Notes: a model not told the origin generated them from the letters alone. DNA of 64,000 bases from CAVQCJ01 sp963711005 (GCA_963711005.1 CAVQCJ010000002.1:744001-808000); one strand, 5' to 3'. Positions 46,303 to 55,413 are shown, numbered from the stretch's first letter. Numbers and translations: made by a program.

Positions 46303-47618
46303 CGCCCTCCTCCCGGTTCGGCCTGCGCCGCGGCCCTCGCGGCGACCGGCAGGGCGGCGGCGAGCCGCTCGAGCTCGGTCCCGCCGAACGCAGCCGAGAC
46401 GAACCACGCCTCGTACGCCGACGGCGGCAGCGAGACCCCGTGCGCCAGCATGGCGTGGAAGAAAGCCGGGTAGCGGTGGGCGGCCTGCGCCCGGGCGCCG
46501 TCGAAGTCCCGCACCGGGGAGTCGACGAAGAAGACGCTGAAGAGGTTCCCGGCCGTCTGCACCCGGTGCGGCACACCCGCCTCGGTGAGCGCGGCCGAGA
46601 CCATCTCGCCCACGGTGGTCGCGGTCGCGTCCAGGTGTGCGTAGACCGCGTCGTCCAGCAGCCGCAACGTGGCTAGCCCGGCGGCCGTCGCCATCGGGTT
46701 CCCGGACAAGGTCCCCGCCTGGTACACCGGGCCGGACGGCGCCAGCCTGGCCAGCACCTCGGCCCGCCCGCCGAAAGCCGCGGCCGGCAGCCCGCCCCCC
46801 ATGACCTTGCCGAACGTGAACAGGTCGGCCGGCACCGGGTCCAGCCCGAACCAGCCGGCTGGACCGACGCGGAACCCGGTCATCACCTCGTCCAGCACCA
46901 GCAACGCCCCGTGCTCGTGGCACAACCGGGCCAGCGCCGCGTTGAAGCCCGGATCCGGCGGGACCACGCCCATGTTCGCCGCCGCCGCCTCGGTGATCAC
47001 GCAGGCGATCCGGTCGCCCTGCTCCGCGAACGCGGCCGTCACCGCGTCGACGTCGTTGTACGGGAGCACGATCGTGTCCGCGGCGGCCGCGCCGGTCACC
47101 CCGGGGGTGTCCGGCAGGCCCAACGTCACCACCCCGGACCCCGCGCTGGCCAGCAGCGCGTCGACGTGCCCGTGGTAGCACCCGGCGAACTTGACCACCC
47201 GCGATCGCCCGGTGAACCCGCGGGCGAGCCGGATCGCGCTCATCGTCGCCTCGGTCCCCGAGCTCACGAAGCGAACCTGGTCGACCGCGGCCACCCGGGA
47301 CACGATCTCCTCGGCGAGCTCGACCTCGCCGACCGACGGCGCGCCGAACGACCACCCGTCCGCCGCCCGCGCCCGCAGCGCCGCCACGACCTCCGGGTGC
47401 GCGTGGCCGAGGATCATCGGGCCCCACGAGCCGACCAGGTCGACGTACTCGCGGCCGTCCGCGTCCACCACCGTGGCCCCGTGCCCGGAGACGATGAACC
47501 GCGGTGTCCCGCCGACCGCCTGGAACGCGCGCACGGGCGAGTTCACGCCGCCTGGGGTCACCGCCAGGGCGCGGTCGAACAGGGCCGCCGACCGCGGCGC
47601 TTGGTACGGGAACGACAC
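46299..47618 (-). CDS. hemL: Glutamate-1-semialdehyde 2,1-aminomutase
   Basis: 439-residue class III aminotransferase. SSGTEATMSAIRLARG (119-134) binds the PLP phosphate, LDEVMTGFRVG holds the ring-binding Asp, and Lys271 in FGKVMGGGLP forms the Schiff base. It makes 5-aminolevulinate from the product of HemA, so haem synthesis here is the C5 pathway. GTG 47618. Coupled to the downstream phosphatase and ccs genes. Confidence 0.95.
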   Translation of the reverse strand: MSFPYQAPRSAALFDRALAVTPGGVNSPVRAFQAVGGTPRFIVSGHGATVVDADGREYVDLVGSWGPMILGHAHPEVVAALRARAADGWSFGAPSVGEVELAEEIVSRVAAVDQVRFVSSGTEATMSAIRLARGFTGRSRVVKFAGCYHGHVDALLASAGSGVVTLGLPDTPGVTGAAAADTIVLPYNDVDAVTAAFAEQGDRIACVITEAAAANMGVVPPDPGFNAALARLCHEHGALLVLDEVMTGFRVGPAGWFGLDPVPADLFTFGKVMGGGLPAAAFGGRAEVLARLAPSGPVYQAGTLSGNPMATAAGLATLRLLDDAVYAHLDATATTVGEMVSAALTEAGVPHRVQTAGNLFSVFFVDSPVRDFDGARAQAAHRYPAFFHAMLAHGVSLPPSAYEAWFVSAAFGGTELERLAAALPVAARAAAQAEPGGGR

Positions 47619-47677
47619 GCGCGCCAGTCTCTCAGCACCCGGAGCCGCCGCCGAACCCGCGCCCGCCGGAGCTGACC

Positions 47678-47695
47678 CGACCGCTCAGGCGGTCG
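47678..47695. terminator. Short hairpin at the end of the HxlR gene
   Basis: CGACCG-CTCAGG-CGGTCG: a 6-bp stem whose loop contains the stop codon of the HxlR gene. No T-run; a weak terminator at best. Confidence 0.3.
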
Positions 47696-48167
47696 CCCGG
47701 CGGTGCGCCCCCGGACCGGGAGAGGGCTCCACCTGGCGCACGTCGTCGAGGGTGTGCCCGTGCTCGCAGCGCAGCACCGTGTCGACCTCGCCGCCGCAGC
47801 CCCGGTGCCGGAACAGCAGCGGCGAGCCCTCCGCGTCGGAGTAGTACGCCGAACCCCACTCGTTGAGCGCCACGAAGACGGGGTACAGGTCCAGGCCCTT
47901 GCGGGTCAGGCGGTACTCGTGCCGCTGCCGCTGACCCGCCTCCCGGTACGGCTCGCGGCGCAGCAGCCCCTCCTCGGTCAGCCGGCCGAGGCGCTCTGTC
48001 AGCACCTGGCGAGGGATCGCCGTCCGGGTCCGCATGTCATCGAACCGCCGGATGCCGTTGAACACCTCGCGCAGCACCACGAACGACCACCGGTCGCCCA
48101 GGACCTGCAGCGCGCGCTGCACGGTGCAGTTGTCGATCGACCAGTCCAGCGCCTCGGGGCGGCTCAT
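47685..48167 (-). CDS. HxlR-family transcriptional regulator
   Basis: 160 residues. CTVQRALQVLGDRWSFVVLR with the family's near-N-terminal Cys, REVFNGIRRFDDMRTRTAIP, recognition region RQVLTERLGRLTEEGLLRRE and wing YRLTRKGLDLYPV. An extra C-terminal part with CGG and RCEHGH resembles a small metal-binding knuckle seen in some HxlR proteins. It probably represses its own gene and the divergent thioesterase gene through the palindrome between them. Confidence 0.87.
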   Translation of the reverse strand: MSRPEALDWSIDNCTVQRALQVLGDRWSFVVLREVFNGIRRFDDMRTRTAIPRQVLTERLGRLTEEGLLRREPYREAGQRQRHEYRLTRKGLDLYPVFVALNEWGSAYYSDAEGSPLLFRHRGCGGEVDTVLRCEHGHTLDDVRQVEPSPGPGAHRRATA

Positions 48168-48175
48168 GGCGCTGT

Positions 48176-48204
48176 AGCCTAGGTCTCATTGACAGACCCA
48201 GCAA
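48176..48204 (-). promoter_or_regulatory. HxlR gene promoter with a 17-bp palindrome as spacer
   Basis: On the minus strand: -35 TTGCTG (48199-48204), -10 TAGGCT (48176-48181). The 17-base spacer (48182-48198) is exactly the dyad GGTCT-N7-AGACC. A TTGACA at 48189-48194 on the plus strand inside the dyad could be the -35 of the thioesterase gene. A regulator bound here would control both directions. Confidence 0.5.
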
Positions 48205-48223
48205 ATCTCGGCAGGCTGCGTCC

Positions 48224-48748
48224 ATGTCGCAGACTCAGGAAGCAGCCCCTCGTACCCGCTCCCGGACCCACAGCTGGGACGACCCCGCGCCCACCGTCGC
48301 GGCGCTCGGGCGGCTCTCCGGCGCCGAGCTGCTCGCCGAGATGGCCGCCGGCGCCCTGCCCCCTCCGCCGGTCATGTCCACGGTCGGCATCGAGGCCTGG
48401 GCGTTCGAGGTCGGCCGGGTCGAGTTCTCGCTGGTGCCCGACGAGATGCACTACAACCCCCTCGGCTCCGTGCACGGCGGCGTGATCGCCCTCCTCCTCG
48501 ACTCGGCCGCCGGGTGCGCCGTGCACTCGGTTCTGCCCGCCGGCATCGGCTACACGTCCATCGACCTCGTGACCAAGTACCTGCGTCCCGTCACGGCCGG
48601 CACCGGACGGATCGTCGCGGAGGGAACCGTCATCTCCCGCGGCTCCCGCACCGCGCTCGCCGAGGCACGCCTCACCGACGCACGAGGCAAGCTGCTCGCG
48701 CACGCGACGTCCACCTGCCTGCTCTTCCCCATCGACACGGCCCCGTAG
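48224..48748 (+). CDS. PaaI-type hotdog thioesterase
   Basis: 174 residues. Hotdog-fold acyl-CoA thioesterase with the PaaI motif NPLGSVHGGVIALLLDSAAG (His-Gly-Gly plus the following Asp) and TSIDLVTKYLRPV. It hydrolyses an unknown acyl- or aryl-CoA in the cytoplasm. Divergent from the HxlR regulator, which probably controls it. Confidence 0.85.
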   Translation: MSQTQEAAPRTRSRTHSWDDPAPTVAALGRLSGAELLAEMAAGALPPPPVMSTVGIEAWAFEVGRVEFSLVPDEMHYNPLGSVHGGVIALLLDSAAGCAVHSVLPAGIGYTSIDLVTKYLRPVTAGTGRIVAEGTVISRGSRTALAEARLTDARGKLLAHATSTCLLFPIDTAP

Positions 48749-48772
48749 GCCGCCTCGCACCGTCTGCGAGCA

Positions 48773-49441
48773 CTAGTGGCGTCTGGCTCGGCGAGCGGCT
48801 GCCAGCAGTGCCAGACCGGTGAACAGGAGTCCGGCGCCCAGCGCTGTCGCAAACCCGGGGGCCGCAGAACCCGTTGCCGGAAGGCCCTGGCCGGACGACA
48901 GCTTCTCACCGAGCACGCCCGTTGAGGGGGTGGGGGTGAGAGTCGGGGTCGCGGTGACCGTCGGGGTCGCGGTGGCCGTCGCGGTCGGCGATACCGAAGC
49001 AGTCGGCGTCGGCGTGGGTGTCGAGGTGGGGCAGAGCTTCCCGTTCGGGTACTCCCGCCCCACGAGTCCGTTCGGGCCGCTGCCGGCCGGGAACGTGATC
49101 GTAGCGGGCACCTGCGTACCCAGGAACGCATCGACCTGGTACGGCCCGCACGAGGGCACCTGCACCTGCAGCACGAGGCCAGTGGTCCCGGCCGCGATGG
49201 TTCCGTGCACGACCTTGAACAGCTGCTGAGGTTCGGTCTGGGTCTTCCACAGGCCGATGTAGGACGCAGCGGAGACTGCGATGTCAGTGGGAGCCGGCCC
49301 GTGGGTGGTCGAGAAGACCAGCGTGCCCTCCGGTGCGACGGTGGCGGCGACCCCGCCGTGCGGCCCGGCCCAGGACACCCCAGCGGTCAGGACGAGGAGT
49401 CCAGCGGCCATCACCAGGACGGATACCACACGATGCTTCAT
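48773..49441 (-). CDS. Secreted LPATG-anchored surface protein
   Basis: 222 residues. Signal peptide MKHRVVSVLVMAAGLLVLTA ending at VSWA, a domain of about 120 residues with two cysteines (PSCGPY and KLCPT), a Thr/Pro-rich stalk (about 45 residues of TP, TA and TV units), then LPATG, a hydrophobic helix and RRARRH, the complete sortase sorting signal. The function of the folded domain is unknown. ATG 49441 follows AAGGAG. No sortase gene is nearby. Confidence 0.8.
   Translation of the reverse strand: MKHRVVSVLVMAAGLLVLTAGVSWAGPHGGVAATVAPEGTLVFSTTHGPAPTDIAVSAASYIGLWKTQTEPQQLFKVVHGTIAAGTTGLVLQVQVPSCGPYQVDAFLGTQVPATITFPAGSGPNGLVGREYPNGKLCPTSTPTPTPTASVSPTATATATPTVTATPTLTPTPSTGVLGEKLSSGQGLPATGSAAPGFATALGAGLLFTGLALLAAARRARRH
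48915..49020 (-). repeat. Low-complexity repeat coding the Thr/Pro stalk
   Basis: Imperfect short repeats built around GTCGGGGTCGCGGT (plus strand) encode the TPTPT/TATAT stalk of the LPATG protein. Length is likely to vary between strains. Confidence 0.6.
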
Positions 49442-49589
49442 CGCGGCGCTCCTTCGCGAGTGCGCCCAGCATCGAGACCTCGCGGCCACTGGGTGCCCAC
49501 GTAGACGACGCTAGGGACAGGGCCTGCGTGCCGTTAGAGGCAAAAGGCCCTTGGCCAGGCGCCGGCCGAGGATGCAGGGCGCACAGCGG

Positions 49590-50579
49590 CTACCGGATCG
49601 TGTCCCGCCCGAGCATGCGGGCCACCTCGGTGGCCCAGTAGGTCAGCACGATGTCCGCGCCGGCCCGGCGGATCCCGGTGAGCAGCTCGAGCATCGCCCG
49701 TTCCCGGTCGAGCCAGCCGTTCGCGGCCGCGGCCTCGAGCATCGCCATCTCGCCGGAGACCTGGTACGCCGCCACCGGGACGTCCACCGCGTCGCGCACC
49801 TGACGCAGCACGTCGAGGTACGGCAGCGCCGGCTTCACCATCACCAGGTCCGCGCCCTCGGCCAGGTCGAGCGCCACCTCGTGCAGCGCACCGCCGCCGG
49901 CCGGATCCATCTGGTAGGTCCGCCGGTCGCCGAACGACGGCGCGGACTCGGCGGCCTCGCGGAACGGCCCGTAGAACGCCGACGCGTACTTCACCGCATA
50001 CGCCAGGATCGCGGTACCGGGCATCCCGGCCCGGTCGAGCCCGGCCCGGATCGCCGCCACCTGTCCGTCCTGCATGCCGGACGGCGCCACCACGTGCACA
50101 CCCGCGGCCGCCTGGGCCACGGCCACCGCCGCGTAGCGGGTCAGCGTCGCGTCGTTGTCCACCCCGCCGGACGCGTCCAGGGGACCGCAGTGCCCGTGGT
50201 CGGTGTACTCGCACAGGCACAGGTCGGCCATCAGCACCGTCGCGTCACCGACGTCCGCGGCCAGGTCGCGCAGCGCGACCTGTACGACGCCGTCGTCGGC
50301 GTCCGCCTGCGACCCGATCGGGTCCTTGGACGCGGGGATGCCGAACACCATCAGCCCGCCGACGCCGGCCTCGACGGCCTCGGCGGCGGCCTTCCGCAAC
50401 GAGTCGCGGGTGTGCTGGACGACGCCGGGCATCGCCGCGACCGGGACCGGGTCGGCGAGACCCTCCTTCACGAACAACGGCAGGACGAGATCCGCCGGGG
50501 CGAGCCGCGTCGACGCGACCAGTCGCCGCATCGGCGCGCTGGAGCGCAGACGGCGCGGGCGCTCGGCCGGGTACGGCAC
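49590..50579 (-). CDS. hemB: Porphobilinogen synthase (delta-aminolevulinate dehydratase)
   Basis: 329 residues. Zinc-binding cysteines in LCLCEYTDHGHCG (Cys121, 123, 131), so the zinc-dependent form, and the two Schiff-base lysines in YAVKYASAFYG and LVMVKPALPYLD. Joins two aminolevulinates to porphobilinogen. It follows the hemD fusion gene after 15 bases and ends the rex-hem operon. Confidence 0.95.
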   Translation of the reverse strand: MPYPAERPRRLRSSAPMRRLVASTRLAPADLVLPLFVKEGLADPVPVAAMPGVVQHTRDSLRKAAAEAVEAGVGGLMVFGIPASKDPIGSQADADDGVVQVALRDLAADVGDATVLMADLCLCEYTDHGHCGPLDASGGVDNDATLTRYAAVAVAQAAAGVHVVAPSGMQDGQVAAIRAGLDRAGMPGTAILAYAVKYASAFYGPFREAAESAPSFGDRRTYQMDPAGGGALHEVALDLAEGADLVMVKPALPYLDVLRQVRDAVDVPVAAYQVSGEMAMLEAAAANGWLDRERAMLELLTGIRRAGADIVLTYWATEVARMLGRDTIR

Positions 50580-50594
50580 GGCGGCCGGACCGCC

Positions 50595-52202
50595 CTACCT
50601 GGCCCGGCGCCGGGCGCCGGCCCGCCGCTGGGACGGACGCCAGGTCGACTCGCCCGCCTCGAGAGCCGCGAGCCGCAGCGCCGCACCGAACTCGGCCAGC
50701 GACTCGACCAGCGAGCCGACCGACATGCTCTCCGCGAGCACATCCACGCGGAGGCCGTGCTCCTCGGCGGTCTTCGCCGTCTGCGGCCCGATGCACGCGA
50801 TCACCGTGGTCGCGTGCGGCTTGCCCGCGATCCCGATCAGGTTGCGCACCGTCGAGGACGAGGTGAACAGCACCGCGTCGAACCCCCCGCCCTTGATGGC
50901 CTCGCGGGTGTGCACGGGCGGCGGGGCGGCCCGCACGGTGCGGTACGCGGTGACGTCGTCCACCTCCCAGCCCAGCTCGACCAGCCCGGCGACGAGCGTC
51001 TCGGTCGCGATGTCGGCCCTAGGCAGGAACACCCGGTCGATCGGGTCGAACGACTCGTCGTACTCCGGCCAGTCCTCCAGCAACCCTGCGGTGGACTGCT
51101 CGCCGGACGGGACGAGGTCCGGCTGGACGCCGAACGAACGCAACGCCGCGGCCGTCTGGTCGCCCACCGCCGCGACCTTCACCCCGGCGAAGGCGCGCGC
51201 GTCGAGCCCGTACTCCTGGAACTTCTCGCTGACCGCGCGAACCGCGTTGACCGACGTGAAGGCGACCCACAGGTAGCGCCCGGACACCAGTCCCTGGACG
51301 GCGCGGTCCATCTGCTGCGGCGTGCGCGGCGGCTCCACCGAGATGGTGGGGACCTCCTCGGCGACGGCGCCGTGACGGCGCAGGCGGTCGGAGACGACCC
51401 CGGCCTGCTCCTTGGTCCGCGGGACGAGCACCCGCCAGCCGAACAGCGGCTTCGTCTCGAACCACGACAGCTTGTCGCGCAGGGCCACGACGTCACCGGC
51501 GACCACGACGGCCGGACCGCTGAATCGCTGAGCCTTCACTTCGGCCGCGACGTGCTCGAGGGTCGAGACGAGCGTGCTCTGCTCGGTGGTGGTCCCCGCC
51601 CTGGTCACGGCGACGGTCGTCCCCGGTGACCGGCCGGCGGCGATCAGGGCCGCGCTCACCGCGCCGAGCACGTCGACGGCGTGCAGCAGCACCAGCGTGA
51701 CGCCGTCGGCGGCGTGCCGGCTCCAGTCCACGGTCGGCGCGGTGGCGTCGACCACGTGCACCTCGCGATCCTTGCTGGTCGTGAGCGGCAGACCGGCGTA
51801 CGCCGGCACGGCGGTTACCGACGAGACCCCCGGGACGATCTCGAACGGCACCTTCGCCCTCGTGCACGCCGCGGCCTCCTCGCCGACGCCGCCGAACAGC
51901 GCCGGGTCTCCCTGCAGCAGCCGCACGACCGCGGACCCGTCCCTGGCCGCGTCGATGGCCAGCTTGGCCCGGGCGGCGTGCGCGAGCGGCTGCCCGTCGT
52001 CGCCGGTGCCGACCTCGACCAGGACCGCGGCGGGAGCCGACATCGACAGCACGGCGGGCGGTACGTCAGCGTCGTGGACGACGACGTCGGCCGCGGCGAG
52101 CAGCTCGCTGGCCCGGACAGTCAGCAGCCCGGGGTCGCCGGGCCCCGCCCCGACGAACGAGACGGAGCCGACGGCCGGCTTCTTGCGGGCACGGGTGGTC
52201 AC
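50595..52202 (-). CDS. hemD: Fused uroporphyrinogen-III methyltransferase / uroporphyrinogen-III synthase
   Basis: 535 residues in two domains. Residues about 12-250 are a CobA/SUMT-like methyltransferase (VSFVGAGPGDPGLLT, RLLQGDPALFGG, EIVPGVSSVTAVPAYAGLPL); about 265-515 are HemD (WRVLVPRTKEQAG, LWVAFTSVNAVRAV, VAAVGDQTAAAL, VLFTSSSTVRNLIG). HemD closes the tetrapyrrole ring; SUMT directs some product to siroheme or cobalamin. The fusion is usual in Actinomycetota. GTG 52202 overlaps the hemC stop. Confidence 0.92.
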   Translation of the reverse strand: MTTRARKKPAVGSVSFVGAGPGDPGLLTVRASELLAAADVVVHDADVPPAVLSMSAPAAVLVEVGTGDDGQPLAHAARAKLAIDAARDGSAVVRLLQGDPALFGGVGEEAAACTRAKVPFEIVPGVSSVTAVPAYAGLPLTTSKDREVHVVDATAPTVDWSRHAADGVTLVLLHAVDVLGAVSAALIAAGRSPGTTVAVTRAGTTTEQSTLVSTLEHVAAEVKAQRFSGPAVVVAGDVVALRDKLSWFETKPLFGWRVLVPRTKEQAGVVSDRLRRHGAVAEEVPTISVEPPRTPQQMDRAVQGLVSGRYLWVAFTSVNAVRAVSEKFQEYGLDARAFAGVKVAAVGDQTAAALRSFGVQPDLVPSGEQSTAGLLEDWPEYDESFDPIDRVFLPRADIATETLVAGLVELGWEVDDVTAYRTVRAAPPPVHTREAIKGGGFDAVLFTSSSTVRNLIGIAGKPHATTVIACIGPQTAKTAEEHGLRVDVLAESMSVGSLVESLAEFGAALRLAALEAGESTWRPSQRRAGARRRAR

Positions 52203-53125
52203 TGGACTCGCACTCCCAACAGTCCTTCGGACGACTCGGCGAGGACACGGTCGGCGAGCCGACGGCCGAGGCCCTCGGGATCGTCGCCAGGCCCGGACGT
52301 CGACACACGCATCAAGCCGCCGTTGACGTCCCCCACGACGGCACGCAGGACGACCTCGGCCCCCCGGACCTCGGCCAGCGCCCCGACCGGCGCGGAGCAG
52401 CCCGCCTCCAGCCCGGCCAGGAGCGCACGTTCGGCGCTCACCGCGACCCGGGTGGCCGCGTGGTCGAGCCCGGCCACGAGGTCGGCGACCGTCGCGTCGC
52501 CCGCCCGGCACTCGACGGCCAGCGCGCCCTGCCCGGGAGCCGGCAGCATCACGTCGTAGCCCAGGACCTCGGTGGCCTCGTCGATGCGGCCGAGCCGGGC
52601 CAGGCCGGCGTACGCGAGCACGACGGCGTCGAGCCGTCCGGATGCGACCAGACCGATGCGGGTGTCGACGTTCCCGCGCACGCCGACCACGTCGAGGTCG
52701 GCGCGGACCGCCCGGAGCTGGACGGCGCGGCGCGGCGAGCCGGTCCCGACCGTCGCCCCGGCCGGCAGTTCGGCGACCGACCGACCGTGCGCGGCTACGA
52801 GCACGTCCCGCGCGTCCGCCCGCTCGGGCACGGCTGCGAGCACGATCCCGTCGGCCGCCCCGACCGGGAGGTCCTTGAGCGAGTGGACCGCGAGGTCGAC
52901 CTGCCCCGCGAGCAGGGCCTCGCGCAGCGCGGATACGAACACCCCGGTGCCGCCGAGCTCGGTCAGCGGCGCGCCGGAGGTGTCGCCCTCGGTCGTCACC
53001 TCGACGAGCTCGACCGCGCAGCCGGTCGCCGCCGTGACCGCGCGGGCGACCAGCCGCGCCTGCGCCTGCGCCAGCGCGCTGCGCCGGGTCCCCAGCCGCA
53101 GGGTCGTGGGCAGGACGGCGGTCAC
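52199..53125 (-). CDS. hemC: Hydroxymethylbilane synthase
   Basis: 308 residues. LRLGTRRSALAQAQA at the N-terminus, VHSLKDLPV with the catalytic Asp region, TGSPRRAVQLRAVR for substrate contact and the dipyrromethane-cofactor cysteine in GLEAGCSAPVGA. Polymerises four porphobilinogens. Start GTG overlaps the hemA stop. Confidence 0.95.
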   Translation of the reverse strand: MTAVLPTTLRLGTRRSALAQAQARLVARAVTAATGCAVELVEVTTEGDTSGAPLTELGGTGVFVSALREALLAGQVDLAVHSLKDLPVGAADGIVLAAVPERADARDVLVAAHGRSVAELPAGATVGTGSPRRAVQLRAVRADLDVVGVRGNVDTRIGLVASGRLDAVVLAYAGLARLGRIDEATEVLGYDVMLPAPGQGALAVECRAGDATVADLVAGLDHAATRVAVSAERALLAGLEAGCSAPVGALAEVRGAEVVLRAVVGDVNGGLMRVSTSGPGDDPEGLGRRLADRVLAESSEGLLGVRVQ

Positions 53126-54465
53126 GGGGTCGCCCCGTCCGGCTCGACGGTGTGCAGGTCGACCTCGACCGTGTGCACGTCGGCGACGACGACCTCGCGG
53201 TAGCGCAGCGGGTCCAGGTCGAACAGCGCGTGCAGGGCCTCGGCGTACGCGAGCCCGGCCGGCTCCTCGGCGAACTCCTTCACCCGGACGGTCGGCGCGT
53301 GCAGCAGCTTGTCCACGACGCGGCGCACGGTCCGCTCCAGCTCGGCCCGGACGTCCGCGTCCAGGTCGGGCCGGCGCGCGTCCAGCCGGGCCAGCTCGGC
53401 GGCGACCACGTCCTCGGCCATGGTCCGCAGCGCGACGACCGTGGGCGCGACGCGGGCGGCCTGCCGGTGCGCGAGGTAGGCCGAGACCTCCTCGGCCGCG
53501 ATGACCCGCACCGCGTCGACAGCTGCGGTGGCGCCCTGCTCGGCCAGCGAGCGACCCAACGCGTCGAGCGTGACCAGCGTGACACCGTCCAGCTCGCCGC
53601 ACGCGGGGTCCACGTCGTGCGGCAGCGCGAGGTCGAGCACGACCAGCGGCCGCCCGGAGCGCCGCGCGTGCGCGCGCCCGGCGACCTCCGCAGTGAGCAG
53701 TACCGCCGTGGCACCGGTGCACGAGACGACGACGTCGGCGACGGCCAGCTCGTCCTCGAGGCCGGCCAGGTCGCCGGAACGGCCGCCGACCGAGGAGGCC
53801 AGCGCCCGCGCGCGGTCCGCGTCGCGGTTGAGCACGACGATCTCGCCGAACCCGGCGCGCTGGAGCGACGCGACCGCCAGCGCGCTCAGCGATCCGGCGC
53901 CGATCACCAGCGCCCGGCGTCCCGGCAGCGAGCCCAGGGCCGCGCCCGCCAGCTCGAGCCCGGCGGCCATCAGCGCCGAGCCGGCCTGGTCGATCCCGGT
54001 CTCCGCGTGCACCCGCTTGCCCACGCGAAGCGCCTGCTGCACGAGCTCGTTGAGCGACCGGCCGACGGCCCCACGCTGCTGGGCCGTCCCCAGCGCGTCG
54101 CGGACCTGACCGAGGATCTGCGCCTCGCCGACCACCATGGAGTCCAGCCCGCACACGACCTGGAACAGGTGCTGGACCGCGGCATCCTCGTAGTGCACGT
54201 ACACGTGCGGGCCCAGCGCGTCGACCGGCACCCCAGCGGTCGCGGCGAGCAGTGCGGTCAGCTCGCCGACCCCGGCGTGGAACGCGCGCACGTCGGCATA
54301 GACCTCGACGCGGTTGCAGGTGGACAGCACCAGCGCCTCGGTCACGTGCGGGCCGGCGACGGCGGCCACGTCCATCGCCGGGACGTCGTCCGCACCGACG
54401 GCAGCGCGCTCCAGCAACGACACCGGTGCGGACCGGTGCGACAGACCCACCACGACGAGGCTCAT
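53122..54465 (-). CDS. hemA: Glutamyl-tRNA reductase
   Basis: 447 residues. Catalytic cysteine Cys50 in LSTCNRVEVY, GLDSMVVGEAQILGQVRDA, the NADPH-binding VIGAGSLSALAVASL and the C-terminal dimerisation helices. First step of the C5 haem pathway and usually its control point. ATG 54465 overlaps the rex stop (ATGA), so Rex and HemA are made from one transcript. Confidence 0.95.
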   Translation of the reverse strand: MSLVVVGLSHRSAPVSLLERAAVGADDVPAMDVAAVAGPHVTEALVLSTCNRVEVYADVRAFHAGVGELTALLAATAGVPVDALGPHVYVHYEDAAVQHLFQVVCGLDSMVVGEAQILGQVRDALGTAQQRGAVGRSLNELVQQALRVGKRVHAETGIDQAGSALMAAGLELAGAALGSLPGRRALVIGAGSLSALAVASLQRAGFGEIVVLNRDADRARALASSVGGRSGDLAGLEDELAVADVVVSCTGATAVLLTAEVAGRAHARRSGRPLVVLDLALPHDVDPACGELDGVTLVTLDALGRSLAEQGATAAVDAVRVIAAEEVSAYLAHRQAARVAPTVVALRTMAEDVVAAELARLDARRPDLDADVRAELERTVRRVVDKLLHAPTVRVKEFAEEPAGLAYAEALHALFDLDPLRYREVVVADVHTVEVDLHTVEPDGATP

Positions 54466-55166
54466 CCGACCGCCTCGCGAGTCGCGGCTCGCTCCAGCTG
54501 CTTGCGCTGCTGGTGGAACGCGAGGATCTGCAGCTCGCTGGCCAGGTCGACGCGGCGCACGTCGACGTGGTCGGGGACCCGCAGCGGGACCGGGGCGAAG
54601 TTCAGCACGCTGCCGACGCCCGCCGCGACCAGCCGGTCGCAGACCTCCTGCGCGGCGCCGGCAGGCGTTGCGACCACGCCGATGCACACACCCATCTCGG
54701 TGACGATCCGCTCGAGCTCGGCCAGCGGCTGCACCTTCAGGCCGCCGAGCACCTCACGGGTGCGCTCGGGCGCCGCGTCGATGAGAGCCGCGATCCTGAA
54801 CCCGCGACTGGCGAACCCGCCGTAGTTGGCGAGCGCGTGACCGAGGTTGCCCACCCCGACGATGACGACCGGCCAGTCCTGGGACAGCCCGAGCTCGCGG
54901 GCGATCTGGTAGACGAGGTAGCTGACGTCGTACCCGACGCCGCGGGTCCCGTACGAGCCCAGGTACGACAGGTCTTTGCGCAGCTTCGCCGAGTTGACCC
55001 CGGCGGCGGTCGCCAGCTCCTCGGAGGAGACGGTGGTCGCGCCGCGCTCGTCGAGGGCCACCAGGGCCCGGTGGTACAGCGGCAGCCGGGCGATCGTGGC
55101 CTCGGGCACCCCGCGGGTGCGCGCGTCCGCACGCGGCTCGCGGCTGGTGCGCTCAGCTCGCGTCAC
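54462..55166 (-). CDS. rex: Redox-sensing transcriptional repressor Rex
   Basis: 234 residues from GTG 55166, chosen because GGGAG lies six to seven bases upstream; GTG 55193 would add nine residues. The N-terminal winged helix (IARLPLYHRALVALDERGA, SSEELATAAGVNSAKLRKDL, YLGSYGTRGVGYDV) binds DNA; the Rossmann domain (VVIVGVGNLGHALANY) senses NADH/NAD+. In Streptomyces coelicolor Rex represses rex-hemACD and respiratory genes, and the gene order here is the same. Confidence 0.93.
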   Translation of the reverse strand: MTRAERTSREPRADARTRGVPEATIARLPLYHRALVALDERGATTVSSEELATAAGVNSAKLRKDLSYLGSYGTRGVGYDVSYLVYQIARELGLSQDWPVVIVGVGNLGHALANYGGFASRGFRIAALIDAAPERTREVLGGLKVQPLAELERIVTEMGVCIGVVATPAGAAQEVCDRLVAAGVGSVLNFAPVPLRVPDHVDVRRVDLASELQILAFHQQRKQLERAATREAVG

Positions 55167-55238
55167 GGCGGGCTCCCGTCGGGCAGCGTCCACAACGTCC
55201 AGGGGGTCACCGGGTCTTCACCGGCCCCGGTGCTGCCG

Positions 55239-55267
55239 ACATTACGGGCTTGTGAACGTGCGAACAA
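55239..55267 (-). promoter_or_regulatory. rex-hem promoter with overlapping Rex operator
   Basis: Minus strand: -35 TTGTTC (55262-55267), 17-base spacer, -10 TAATGT (55239-55244). TTGTGAACGTGCGAACAA at 55250-55267 matches the Streptomyces-type Rex operator TTGTGAACGCGTTCACAA at 14 of 18 positions with a perfect left half, and covers the -35 and most of the spacer: an autorepression layout. The rest of the 247-base spacer down to the next gene shows nothing else clear. Confidence 0.7.
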
Positions 55268-55413
55268 AGTCGTCGCTCCGGATGTCCACCCAGTGAGACA
55301 GCCCGTTCGGCCGGGCCTGGTCAACCCAGCAGGCTGTCCCCCAAGAGGCCCCGGCCAGGACCCCCGGCGGCACGGCGAAGATCGCGCACGAACTGCCGGC
55401 GCGGGCCCGGGGT

